Origin: Sisyra terminalis | Taxonomy: Eukaryota; Arthropoda; Insecta; Neuroptera; Sisyridae | Assembly: GCA_958496175.1 (NCBI GenBank) | Contig: OY292277.1 | Span: 1,364,001 to 1,428,000 of the forward strand | Length of the DNA stretch: 64,000 bases | Reading direction: 5' to 3' | Shown: positions 1-11,599 of the stretch, one piece after another | Position numbering within the stretch: position 1 is the stretch's first letter | How the letters are laid out: each line of letters starts with the position of its first letter | The notes under the pieces: model-generated | What the model was told of the DNA's origin: nothing | Seen by the model: only the letters and a program-made list of their open reading frames with translations | The model's database searches: none | Program-made: the position numbers and the translations under genes

Positions 1-3000
1 TTAACGTTTCTTTTTTTGAGAACGTGGAGAAAGATTCAAACATTAATATTCAATCGGACTATAGCAAAAGAAAACATCCCTTATATCCGGTTTTTCCCAA
101 TTTAAATTGGCCTTGTTTTAGATTTGAAATGGAATTGTGGACGTCCTGTTACCCACAGGAAGAAAATTTCTACCGATTGAAATTCAATAAAACGTCCCTT
201 ATCTTAATTTCTTGAGAAAAATAAGCCTTATTTTGAAAAATCGGCCATTAAACTGGCCTTATTTCAGACGGAGAATGTCACATCTATTTAAGGCTCTAAA
301 ACTTCCCGGTTTAAATTCCCGGCAAACTATCCCGATACATTAATGTTTCTTTTTTTTAAAACGTGGAGAAAGATTCAAACATTAATATTCAATCATACTA
401 TAGCAAAAGAAAACATCCCTTATATCCTGTTTTTCCCAATTTAAATTGGCCTTGTTTTAACTTTGAAATGGAATTGTGGACGTCCTGTTACCCACAGGAA
501 GAACATTTCTTCAAATTGTAAATCACTTAAACGTCCCAAATCTTAATTTCTTGAGAAAACTAGGCCTTATTTTGAAAAATCTGTCATTAAACAGGCCTTA
601 TTTCAGACGGAAAATGTCTCATCTATTTAAGGCTCTAAATTTTCCCGGTTTATATTCCCGGCAAACTATCCTGATACATTAATGTTTCTTTTTTTGAGAA
701 CGTGGAGAAAGATTCAAACATTAATATTCAATCATACTATAGCAATAGAAAACATCCCTTATATCCTGTTTTTCCCAATTTAAATTGACCTTGATTTAAC
801 TTTGAAATTGAATTGTGGACGTCCTCTTACCCACAGGAAGAAAATTTCTTCCGATTGTAATTCAATAAAACGTCCCTTATCTTAATTTTTTGAGAAAACT
901 AGGCCTTATTTTGAAAAATCTACCATTAAAGTGGCCTTATTTCAGACGGAAAATGTCTCATCTATTTAAGGCTCTAAAACTTCCCGGTTTAAATTCCCGG
1001 CAAACTATCCCGATTCATTAATGTTTCTTTTTTTGAGAACGTGGAGAAAGATTCAAACATTAATATTCAATCAGACTATAGCAAAAAAAAATATCCCTTA
1101 TATCCGGTTTTTCCCAATTTAAATTGGCCTTGTTTTAGCTTTAAAATGGAATTGTGGACGTCCTCTTACCCACAGGAAGAAAATTTCTTCCGATTGTAAT
1201 TCAATAAAATGTCCCTTATCTTAATTTCTTGAGAAAACGTGGCCTTATTTAAAAAATCCGCCATTTGACTGGCCTTATTTCAGACGGAAAATGTCACATC
1301 AATTTACGGCTCTAAATTTTCCCGGTTTAAATTCCTGGCAAACTAATCCGATACATTAATGTTTCTTATTTTAAGAACGTGGAGAAAGATTCAAACATTA
1401 ATATTCAATCATACTATAGCAAAAGAAAACATCCCTTATATCCTGTTTTTCCCAATTAAAATTGGCCTTGTTTTAACTTTGAAATGGAATTGTGGACGTC
1501 CTGTTACCCACAGGAAGAAAATTTCTTCAAATTGTAATTCACTTAAACGTCCCTAATCTTAATTTCTTGAGTAAACTTGGCCTTATTTTGAAAAATCTGT
1601 CATTAAACAGGCCTTATTTCAGACGGAAAATGTCTCATCTATTTAAGGCTCTAAAACTTCCCGGTTTAAATTCCCGGCAAACTATCCCGATAAATTAATG
1701 TTCCTTTTTTTGAGAACTTGGAGAAAGATTCAAACATTAATATTCAATCAGACTATAGCAAAAAAAACCATCCCTTATATCCGGTTTTTCCCAATTTAAA
1801 TTGGCCTTGTTTTAGCTTTGAAATGGAATTGTGGACGTCTTGTTACCCACAGGAAGAAAATTTCTTCAAATTGTAATTCAATTAAACGTCCCTAATCTTA
1901 ATTTCTTGAGAAAACTAGGCCTTATTTTGAAATCTCTGTCATTAAACAGGCCTTATTTCAGACGGAACATGTCTCATCTATTTAAGGCTCTAAATTTTCC
2001 CGGTTTAAATTCCCGGCAAACTATCCCGATAAATTAATGTTTCTTTTTTTGAGAACGTGGAGAAAAATTCAAACATTAATATTCAATCATACTATAGCAA
2101 AAGAAAACATCCCTTATATCCTGTTTTTCCCAATTTAAATTGGCCTTGTTTTAACTTTGAAATGGAATTGTGGACGTCCTGTTACCCACAGGAAGAAAAT
2201 TTCTACCGATTGAAATTCAATAAAACGTCCCTTATCTTAATTTCTTGAGAAAAATAAGCCTTATTTTGAAAAATCGGCCATTAAAGTGGCCTTATTTCAG
2301 ACGGAAAATGTCTCATCTATTTAAGGCTCTAAAACTTCCAGGTTTAAATTCCTGGCAAACTATCCCGATACATTAATGTTTCTTTTTTTGAGAACTTGGA
2401 GAATGATTCAAACATTAAAATTCAATCAGACTTTAGCAAAAAAAAACCATCCCTTATATCCGGTTTTCCCAATTTAAATTGGCCTTGTTTTAACTTTGAA
2501 ATGGAATTGTGGACGTCCTGTTACCCACAGGCAGAACATTTCTTCAAATTGTAATTCACTTAAACGTCCCTAATCTTAATTTCATGAGAAAACTAGGCCT
2601 TATTTTGAAAAATCGGCCATTAAACTGGCCTTATTTCAGACGGAAAATGTCACATCAATTTACGGCTCTAAAACATCCTGGTTTAAATTCCCGGCAAACT
2701 ATCCCGATAAATTAATGTTTCTTTTTTTGAGAACGTGCAGAAAGATTCAAACATTAATATTCAATCAGACTATAGCAAAAAAAACCATCCCTTATATCCG
2801 GTTTTTCCCAATTTAAATTGGCATTGTTTTAACTTTGAAATGGAATTGTGGACGTCCTGTTACCCACAGGAAGAAAATTTCTTCCGATTGTAATTCAATA
2901 AAACGTCCCTTATCTTAATTTCTTGAGAAAAATAAGCCTTATTTTGAAAAATTGGCCATTAAACTGGCCTTATTTCCGACGGAAAATGTCACATCAATTT

Positions 3001-6000
3001 ACGGCTCTAAAACTTCCAGGTTTAAATTCCTGGCAAATTATCCCGATACATTAATGTTTCTTATTTTGAGAACTTGGAGAATGATTCAAACATTAATATT
3101 CAATCAGACTTTAGCAAAAAAAAACCATCCCTTATATCCGGTTTTCCCAATTTAAATTGGCATTGTTTTAACTTTGAAATGGAATTGTGGACGTCCTGTT
3201 ACCCACAGGAAGAAAATTTCTTCAAATTGTAATTCCCTTAATCGTCCCTAATCTTAATTTCTTGAGAAAACTAGGCCTTATTTTTAAAAATCGGCCTTTA
3301 AACTGGCCTTATTTCAGACGGAAAATGTCACATCAATTTACGGCTCTAAAACTTCCAGGTTTAAATTCATGGCAAACTATCCCGATAAATTAATGTTTCT
3401 TTTTTTGAGAACTTGGAGAAAGATTCAAACATTAATATTCAATCAGACTATTGCAAATAAAACCATCCCTTATATCCGGTTTTTCCCAATTTTAATTGGC
3501 CTTGTTTTAACTTTGAAATGAAATTGTGGACGTCCTGTTGCCCACAGGAAGAAAATTTCTACCGATTGAAATTCAATAAAACGTCCCTTATCTTAATTTC
3601 TTGAGAAAAATAAGCCTTATTTTGAAAAATCGGCCATTAAACTGGCCTTATTTCAGACGGAAAATGTCTCATCTATTTAAGGCTCTAAAACTTCCCGGTT
3701 TAAATTCCCGGCAAACTATCCCGATAAATTAATGTTTCTTTTTTTGAGAACTTGGAGAAAGATTCAAACATTAATATTCAATCAGACTATTGCAAATAAA
3801 ACCATCCCTTATATCCGGTTTTTCCCAATTTAAAGTGGCCTTGTTTTAGCTTTAAAATGGAATTGTGGACGTCCTCTTACCCACAGGAAGAAAATTTCTT
3901 CCGATTGTAATTCAATAAAACGTCCCTTATCTAAATTTGTTGAGAAATCGAGGCCTTATTTAAAAAATCCGCCATTTGACTGGCCTTATTTCAGACGGAA
4001 AATGTCTCATCTATTTAAGGTTCTAAAACTTCCCGGTTTAAATTCCCGGCAAACTATCCCGATAAATTAATGTTTCTTTTTTTGAGAACTTGGGGAAAGA
4101 TTCAAACATTAATATTCAATCAGACTATAGCAAAAGAAAACATCCCTTATATCCTGTTTTTCCCAATTTAAATTGGCCTTGTTTTAACTTTGAAATGGAA
4201 TTGTGGACGTCCTGTTACCCACAGGAAGAAAATTTCTTCAAATTGTAATTCACTTAAACGTCCCTAATCTTAATTACTTGAGAAAACTAGGCCTAATTTT
4301 GAAAAATCTGTCATTAAACAGGCCTTATTTCAGACGGAAAATGTCACATCTATTTAAGGCTCTAAAACTTCCCGGTTTAAATTCCCGGCAAACTATCACG
4401 ATAAATTAATGTTTCTTTTTTTGAGAACGTGGAGAAAGATTCAAACATTAATATTCAATCATACTATAGCAATAGAAAACATCCCTTATAACCTGTTTTT
4501 CCTAATTTAAATTGGCCTTGTTTTAACTTTGAAATGGAATTGTGGACGTCCTGTTACCCACAGGAAGAACATTTCTTCAAATTGTAATTCACTTAAACGT
4601 CCCTAATCTTAATTTCTTGAGAAAACTAGGCCTTATTTTGAAAAATATGTCATTAAACAGGCCTTATTTCAGACGGAAAATGTCACATCTATTTAAGGCT
4701 CTAAAACTTCCCGGTTTAAATTCCCGGCAAACTATCCCGATAAATTAATGTTTCTTTTTTTGAGAACGTGGAGAAAGATTCAAACATTAATATTCAATCA
4801 TACTATAGCAAAAGAAAACATCCCTTATATCCTGTTTTTCCCAATTTAAATTGGCCTTGTTTTAACTATGAAATGGAATTGTGGACGTCCTGTTACCCAC
4901 AGGAAGAAAATTTCTTCAAATTGTAATTCACTTTAACGTCCCTAATCTTAATTTCTTGAGAAAACTAGGCATTATTTTGAAAAATCTGTCATTAAACAGG
5001 CCTTATTTCAGACGGAAAATGTCTCATCTATTTAAGGCTCTAAAACTTCCCGGGTTAAATTCCCGGCAAACTATTCCGATAAATTAATGTTTCTTTTTTT
5101 GAGAACTTGGAGAAAGATTCAAACCTTAATATTCAATCAGACTATAGCAAAAATAACCATCCCTTATATCCGGTTTGTCCCAATTTAAATTGGCCTTGTT
5201 TTAGCTTTGAAATAGAATTGTGGACGTCTTGTTACCCACAGGAAGAAAATATCTTCAAATTGTAATTCACTTAAACGTCCCTAATCTTAATTTCTTGAGA
5301 AAACTAGGCCTTATTTTGAAAAATCTGTCATTAAACAGGCCTTATTTCAGACGGAAAATGTCTCATCTATTTAAGGCTCTAAAACTTCCAGGTTTAAATT
5401 CCTGGCAAACTATCCCGATACATTAATGTTTCTTTTTTTGAGAACTTGGAGAATGATTCAAACATTAATATTCAATCAGACTTTAGCAAAAAAAAACCAT
5501 CCCTTATATCCGGTTTTCCCAATTTAAATTGGCCTTGGTTTAACTTTGAAATGGAATTGTGGACGTCCTGTTACCCACAGGCAGAACATTTCTTCAAATT
5601 GTAATTCACCTAAACGTCCCTAATCTTAATTTCTTGAGAAAACTAGGCCTTACTTTGAAAAATCTGTCATAAAACAGGCCTTATTTCAGACGGAAAATGT
5701 CTCATCTATTTAAGGCTCTAAAACTTCCCGGTTTAAATTCCCGGCAAACTATCCCGATAAATTAATGTTTCTTTTTTTGAGAACTTGGAGAAAGATTCAA
5801 ACATTAATATTCAATCAGACTATTGCAAAAAAAACCATCCCTTATATCCGGTTTTTCCCAATTTAAATTGGCCTTGTTTTAGCTTTAAAATGGAATTGTG
5901 GACGTCCTCTTACCCACAGGAAGAATATTTCTTCCGATTGTAATTCAATAAAACGTCCCTTATCTTAATTTCTTGAGAAAACGAGGCCTTATTTAAAAAA

Positions 6001-8302
6001 TCCGTCATTTGACTGGCCTTATTTCACACGGAAAATGTCACATCAATTCACGGCTCTAAAACTTCCAGGTTTAAATTCCTGGCAAACTATCCCGATACAT
6101 TAATGTTTCTTTTTTTGAGAACTTGGAGAAAGATTCAAACATTAATATTCAATCAGACTATAGCAAAAGAAAACATCCCTTATATCCTGTTTTTCCCAAT
6201 TTAAATTGGCCTTGCTTTAACTTTGAAATGGAATTGTGGACGTCCTGTTACCCACAGGAAGAACATTTCTTCAAATTGTAATTCACTTAAAAGTCCCTAA
6301 TCATAATTTCTTGAGAAAACTAGGCCTTATTTTGAAAAATCTGTCATTAAACAGGCCTTATTTCAGACGGAAAATGTCTCATCTATTTAAGGCTCTAAAT
6401 TTTCCCGGTTTAAATTCCCGGCAAACTATCCCGATTCATTATTGTTTCTTTTTTTTAAAACGTGGAGAAAGATTCAAACATTAATATTCAATCATACTAT
6501 AGCCATAGAAAACATCCCTTATAACCTGTTTTTCCTAATTTAAATTGGCCTTGTTTTAACTTTGAAATGGAATTGTGGACGTCCTGTTACCCACAGGAAG
6601 AACATTTCTTCAAATTGTAATTCACTTAAACGTCCCTAATCTTAATTTCTTGAGAAAACTAGGCCTTATTTTGAAAAATCTGTCATTAAACAGGCCTTAT
6701 TTCAGACGGAAAATGTCTCATCTATTTAAGGCTCTAAATTTTCCCGGTTTAAATTCCCGGCAAACTATCCAGATACATTAATGTTTCTTTTTTTGAGAAC
6801 GTGGAGAAAGATTCAAACATTAATATTCAATCATACTATAGCAAAAGAAAACATCCCTTATATCCTGTTTTTCCCAATTTAAATTGGCCTTGTTTTAACT
6901 TTGAAATGGAATTGTGGACGTCCTGTTACCCACAGGAAGAAAATTTCTTCAAATTGTAATTCACTTAAACGTCCCTAATCTTAATTTCTTGAGAAAAATT
7001 GGCCTTATTTTGAAAAATCTGTCATTAAACAGGCCTTATTTCAGACGGAAAATGTCTCATCTATTTAAGGCTCTAAAACTTCCCGGTTTAAATTCCCGGC
7101 AAACTATCCCGATAAATTAATGTTCCTTTTTTTGAGAACTTGGAGAAAGATTCAAACATTAATATTCAATCAGACTATAGCAAAAAAAACCATCCCTTAT
7201 ATCCGGTTTTTCCCAATTTAAATTGGCCTTGTTTTAGCTTTGAAATGGAATTGTGGACGTCTTGTTACCCACAGGAAGAAAATTTCTTCAAATTGTAATT
7301 CACTTAATCGTCCCTAATCTTAATTTCTTGAGAAAACTAGGCCTTATTTTGAAAAATCGGCCATTAAACTGGCCTTATTTCAGACGGAAAATGTCACATC
7401 AATTTACGGCTCTAAAACATCCTGGTTTAAATTCCCGGCAAACTATCCCGATAAATTAATGTTTCTTTTTTTTAAATTGTGGAGAAAGATTCAAACATTA
7501 ATATTCAATCAGACTATAGCAAAAAAAAACCATCCCTTATATCCGGTTTTTCCCAATTTTAATTGGCCTTGTTTTAACTTTGAAATGGAATTGTGGACGT
7601 CCTGTTACCCACAGGAAGAAAATTTCTTCAAATTGTAATTCCCTTAAACGTCCCTAATCTTAATTTCTTGAGAAAACTAGGCCTTATTTTTAAAAATCGG
7701 CCTTTAAACTGGCCTTATTTCAGACGGAAAATGTCACATCAATTTACGGCTCTAAAACTTCCAGGTTTAAATTCTTGGCAAACTATCCCGATAAATTAAT
7801 GTTTCTTTTTTTTAAATTGTGGAGAAAGATTCAAACATTAATATTCAATCAGACTATAGCAAAAAAAAACCATCCCTTATATCCGGTTTTTCCCAATTTT
7901 AATTGGCCTTGTTTTAACTTTGAAATGAAATTGTGGACGTCCTGTTGCCCACAGGAAGAAAATTTCTACCGATTGAAATTCAATAAAACGTCCCTTATCT
8001 TAATTTCTTGAGAAAAATAAGCCTTATTTTGAAAAATCGGCCATTAAACTGGCCTTATTTCAGACGGAAAATGTCACATCAATTTACGGCTCTAAAACTT
8101 CCAGGTTTATATTCCTGGCAAACTATCCCGATACATTAATGTTTCTTTTTTTTAGAAGTTGGAGAATGATTCAAACATTAATATTCAATCAGACTTTAGC
8201 AAAAAAAAACCATCCCTTATATCCGCTTTTTCCCAATTTAAATTGGCCTTGTTTTAACTTTGAAATGGAATTGTGGACGTCCTGTTACCCACAGGAAGAA
8301 AA
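1..8302. repeat. Array block 1 (24 monomer periods)
   Basis: From the anchor at 137 to the one at 8273 is 8,136 bp, exactly 24 x 339, although single-base length variants occur inside. Several haplotype classes alternate: monomers with TTCTTCAAATTG and CTGTCATTAAACAG, monomers with TTCTACCGATTG and AAATAAGCC, monomers with TTCTTCCGATTG, and a class with TTTAAAAAATCCGCC. The first 3,062 bp are the left copy of a long duplication (see 12582-15643). Nothing coding is seen; open frames of 62-82 codons recur once per monomer and mostly lack an ATG. Confidence 0.95.
97..110. other. Conserved 14-bp palindrome, first copy
   Basis: CCAATTTAAATTGG is a perfect 14-bp palindrome and recurs about once per monomer throughout the window (another clear copy is 41504-41517). 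It lies between a T-run and GGCCTTGTTTT. Departures are limited: AATTTTAATT (3486, 7556), AATTAAAATT (1454, 14036, 33375), and one-base changes giving ATTGACC or ATTGTCC. It could be a protein-binding site or simply inherited sequence. Confidence 0.85.
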
Positions 8303-8660
8303 TTTCTTTCCATTGTTATTTATTAGATAGCCTTAAATCTACAAACATTGATATAACAAGGCCTAAATTCATTTTCTAAATTATTTCTTTTTTCAATCAA
8401 TTCTAATTTGTTGGCAATTCGAATTGTTTAGAATTTTGAATTAAGACAACGCCACAATGTGTTTCGAATTTAGTTGGAAGCTATGAGTACATCCACCTGA
8501 TTCACAGGTGGCACTAAAAACTTAAGGTGGTTAAGTGACATTACATGTCAAGAGTTCACACGTTCTAGCATAGATGGAAAGACAGCAGATGTCAATTTGA
8601 CAACTAACTTTTGAAAGTATTTCAAATTTTAATTGTATTTAATATTAAAATTTAATTGTA
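8303..8660. repeat. 358-bp extra segment, copy 1
   Basis: The monomer matches its neighbours up to GAAGAAAATTTCTT and then switches to unrelated sequence. A second TTTCTTCACATTG start lies exactly 358 bp further on at 8661, making the monomer 697 bp long (anchors 8273 and 8970). The first 75 bp or so of the segment resemble the sequence at 8661-8735, sharing GCCTTAAATCTACAAAC and AACAAGGCCT. The tract 8661 to about 8760 is also diverged from the normal monomer; ordinary sequence resumes near GACGGAAAATGTC. The middle has five short inverted repeats (8415-8602). No open frame of note, no terminal inverted repeats and no poly(A) tail are seen. Copies 1 and 2 form a group: CAATCAATTC, CCTGATTCAC. 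Confidence 0.93.
8415..8602. other. Cluster of five short inverted repeats in the extra segment
   Basis: Perfect dyads in copy 1 are: CAATTCGAATTG (8415-8426); CCACCTG-n5-CAGGTGG (8493-8511); ACTTAA-n5-TTAAGT (8520-8536); TGACAT-n3-ATGTCA (8536-8550); and TGTCAA-n1-TTGACA (8590-8602). The middle three are almost contiguous. Most arms are kept in the other six copies, but copies 6 and 7 carry ACAAGTGG, which breaks one arm of the second dyad, and copy 5 reads ACACCTGACTC. They may be protein-binding or hairpin-forming sites, or chance dyads in AT-rich DNA; the sequence alone cannot decide. Confidence 0.75.
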
Positions 8661-9678
8661 TTTCTTCACATTGTAAATCACTAAAAAGCCTTAAATCTAC
8701 AAACGTTGAGAAAACAAGGCCTTATATTGAAAAATCACCCTTTTAAACGGCCTAATTTCTGACGGAAAATGTCACATCAATTTACGGCTCTAAATCTTCC
8801 CGGTTTAAATTCCCGGAAAACTATCCCAATACATTGATGTTTCATTTTTTGAGAACGTGGAGAAAGATTCAAACATTAATATTCAATCAGACTATAGAAA
8901 AAGAAAACATCCCTTATATCCGGTTTTTCCCAATTTAAATTGGCCTTGTTTTAGCTTTGAAATGGAATTGTGGACGTCTTGTTACCCACAGGAAGAAAAT
9001 TTCTTCAAATTGTAATTCACTTAATCGTCCCTAATCTTAATTTCTTGAGAAAACTAGGCCTTATTTTGAAAAATCGGCCATTAAACTGGCCTTATTTCAG
9101 ACGGAAAATGTCACATCAATTAACGGCTCTAAAACATCCTGGTTTAAATTCCCGGCAAACTATCCCGATAAATTAATGTTTCTTTTTTTGAGAACGTGGA
9201 GAAAGATTCAAACATTAATATTCAATCAGACTATAGCAAAAGAAAACATCCCTTATATCCGGTTTTTCCCAATTTAAATTGGCCTTGTTATTGCTTTGAA
9301 ATGGAATTGTGGACGTCCTGTTACCCACAGGAAGAAAATTTCTTCAAATTGTAATTCACTTAAACGTCCCTAATCTTAATTTCTTGAGATAACTAGGCCT
9401 TATTTTGAAAAATCGGCCATTAAACTGGCCTTATTTCAGACGGAAAATGTCACATCAATTTACGGCTCTAAAACTTCCAGGTTTATATTCCTGGCAAACT
9501 ATCCCGATACATTAATGTTTCTTTTTTTTAGAAGTTGGAGAATGATTCAAACATTAATATTCAATCAGACTTTAGCAAAAAAAAACCATCCCTTATATCC
9601 GGTTTTTCCCAATTTAAATTGGCCTTGTTTTAACTTTGAAATGGAATTGTGGACGTCCTGTTACCCACAGGAAGAAAA
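8661..9678. repeat. Array block 2 (short run between extra segments 1 and 2)
   Basis: After the diverged tract that follows the extra segment, the array continues for two monomer periods (8970 to 9649 is 679 bp, 2 x 339 plus 1). A monomer here carries GAGATAACTAGG (near 9386), a private variant also present in the duplicate copy near 10763. The last half-monomer carries GGTTTATATTCC and TTTAGAAGTTGGAGAATG, as does the half-monomer in front of copy 1. Confidence 0.93.
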
Positions 9679-10036
9679 TTTCTTTCCATTGTTATTTATT
9701 AGATAGCCTTAAATCTACAAACATTGATATAACAAGGCCTAAATTCATTTTCTAAATTATTTCTTTTTTCAATCAATTCTAATTTGTTGGCAATTCGAAT
9801 TGTTTAGAATTTTGAATTAAGACAACGCCACAATGTGTTTCGAATTTAGTTGGAAGCTATGAGTACATCCACCTGATTCACAGGTGGCACTAAAAACTTA
9901 AGGTGGTTAAGTGACATTACATGTCAAGAGTTCACACGTTCTAGCATAGATGGAAAGACAGCAGATGTCAATTTGACAACTAACTTTTGAAAGTATTTCA
10001 AATTTTAATTGTATTTAATATTAAAATTTAATTGTA
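9679..10036. repeat. 358-bp extra segment, copy 2
   Basis: Nearly identical to copy 1, with identical length and junctions; its second start TTTCTTCACATTG is at 10037. Flanking sequence on both sides is also the same as at copy 1, so this copy came from a duplication of a 1,376-bp piece of array and not from a second insertion event. The diverged right-hand tract runs to about 10136, and the CCAATACATTGATGTTTCATT variant follows as at copy 1. Confidence 0.93.
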
Positions 10037-11599
10037 TTTCTTCACATTGTAAATCACTAAAAAGCCTTAAATCTACAAACGTTGAGAAAACAAGGCCTTA
10101 TATTGAAAAATCACCCTTTTAAACGGCCTAATTTCTGACGGAAAATGTCACATCAATTTACGGCTCTAAATCTTCCCGGTTTAAATTCCCGGAAAACTAT
10201 CCCAATACATTGATGTTTCATTTTTTGAGAACGTGGAGAAAGATTCAAACATTAATATTCAATCAGACTATAGAAAAAGAAAACATCCCTTATATCCGGT
10301 TTTTCCCAATTTAAATTGGCCTTGTTTTAGCTTTGAAATGGAATTGTGGACGTCTTGTTACCCACAGGAAGAAAATTTCTTCAAATTGTAATTCACTTAA
10401 TCGTCCCTAATCTTAATTTCTTGAGAAAACTAGGCCTTATTTTGAAAAATCGGCCATTAAACTGGCCTTATTTCAGACGGAAAATGTCACATCAATTAAC
10501 GGCTCTAAAACATCCTGGTTAAAATTCCCGGCAAACTATCCCGATAAATTAATGTTTCTTTTTTTGAGAACGTGGAGAAAGATTCAAACATTAATATTCA
10601 ATCAGACTATAGCAAAAGAAAACATCCCTTATATCCGGTTTTTCCCAATTTAAATTGGCCTTGTTATTGCTTTGAAATGGAATTGTGGACGTCCTGTTAC
10701 CCACAGGAAGAAAATTTCTTCAAATTGTAATTCACTTAAACGTCCCTAATCTTAATTTCTTGAGATAACTAGGCCTAATTTTGAAAAATCTGTCATTAAA
10801 CAGGCCTTATTTCAGACGGAAAATGTCACATCTATTTAAGGCTCTAAAACTTCCCGGTTTAAATTCCCGGCAAACTATCCCGATACATTAATGTTTCTTT
10901 TTTTAAAACGTGGAGAAAGATTCAAACATTAATATTCAATCATACTATAGCAAAAGAAAACATCCCTTATATCCTGTTTTTTCCAATTTAAATTGGCCTT
11001 GTTTTAACTTTGAAATGGAATTGTGGACGTCCTGTTACCCACAGGAAGAACATTTCTTCAAATTGTAATTCACTTAAACGTCCCTAATCTTAATTTCTTG
11101 TGAAAACTAGGCCTTATTTTGAAAAATCTGTCAATAAACAGGCCTTATTTCAGACGGAAAATGTCTCATCTATTTAAGGCTCTAAATTTTCCCGGTTTAA
11201 ATTCCCGGCAAACTATCCCGATACATTAATGTTTCTTTTTTTGAGAACGTGGAGAAAGGTTCAAACATTAATATTCAATCATACTATAGCAATAGAAAAC
11301 ATCCCTTATATCCTGTTTTTCCCAATTTAAATTGACCTTGTTTTAACTTTGAAATTGAATTGTGGACGTCCTGTTACCCACAGGAAGAAAATTTCTTCCG
11401 ATTGTAATTCAATAAAACGTCCCTTATCTTAATTTCTTGGGAAAACTAGGCCTTATTTTGAAAAATCGGCCATTAAAGTGGCCTTATTTCAGACGGAAAA
11501 TGTCTCATCTATTTAAGGCTCTAAAACTTCCCGGTTTAAATTCCCGGCAAACTATCCCGATAAATTAATGTTTCTTTTTTTGAGAACTTGGAGAAAGAT

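Larger units (their letters stand above)
8026..10775. repeat. Tandem duplication of a 1,376-bp array piece with its extra segment
   Basis: Bases from about 8026 to 9400 match those 1,376 bp downstream almost without difference. Both copies carry GGTTTATATTCC, TTTAGAAGTTGGAGAATG, the extra segment, CCAATACATTGATG and GAGATAACTAGG. The unit is one extra segment plus three monomers plus 1 bp. Differences are few, for example ATCCGCTTTT at 8221 against ATCCGGTTTT, and CTGGTTTAAA at about 9139 against CTGGTTAAAA at about 10515. The right edge lies just past GAGATAACTAGGCCT, where one copy continues with a GGCCATT hairpin and the other with CTGTCATT. The small divergence indicates a recent event. 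Confidence 0.9.

Noticed and set aside
8527..8566. RNA polymerase III promoter (SINE-like) in the extra segment
   Set aside because: TGGTTAAGTGA is close to an A box, but the candidate B box GTTCACACG fails at two core positions. There is no poly(A) or T terminator at a fitting place, and the segment is not dispersed within the window.
8303..8660. Transposon or MITE insertion
   Set aside because: No terminal inverted repeats and no short exact target-site duplication. The flanking repeat is about 75 bp and imperfect, and the site is always the same base of the monomer.
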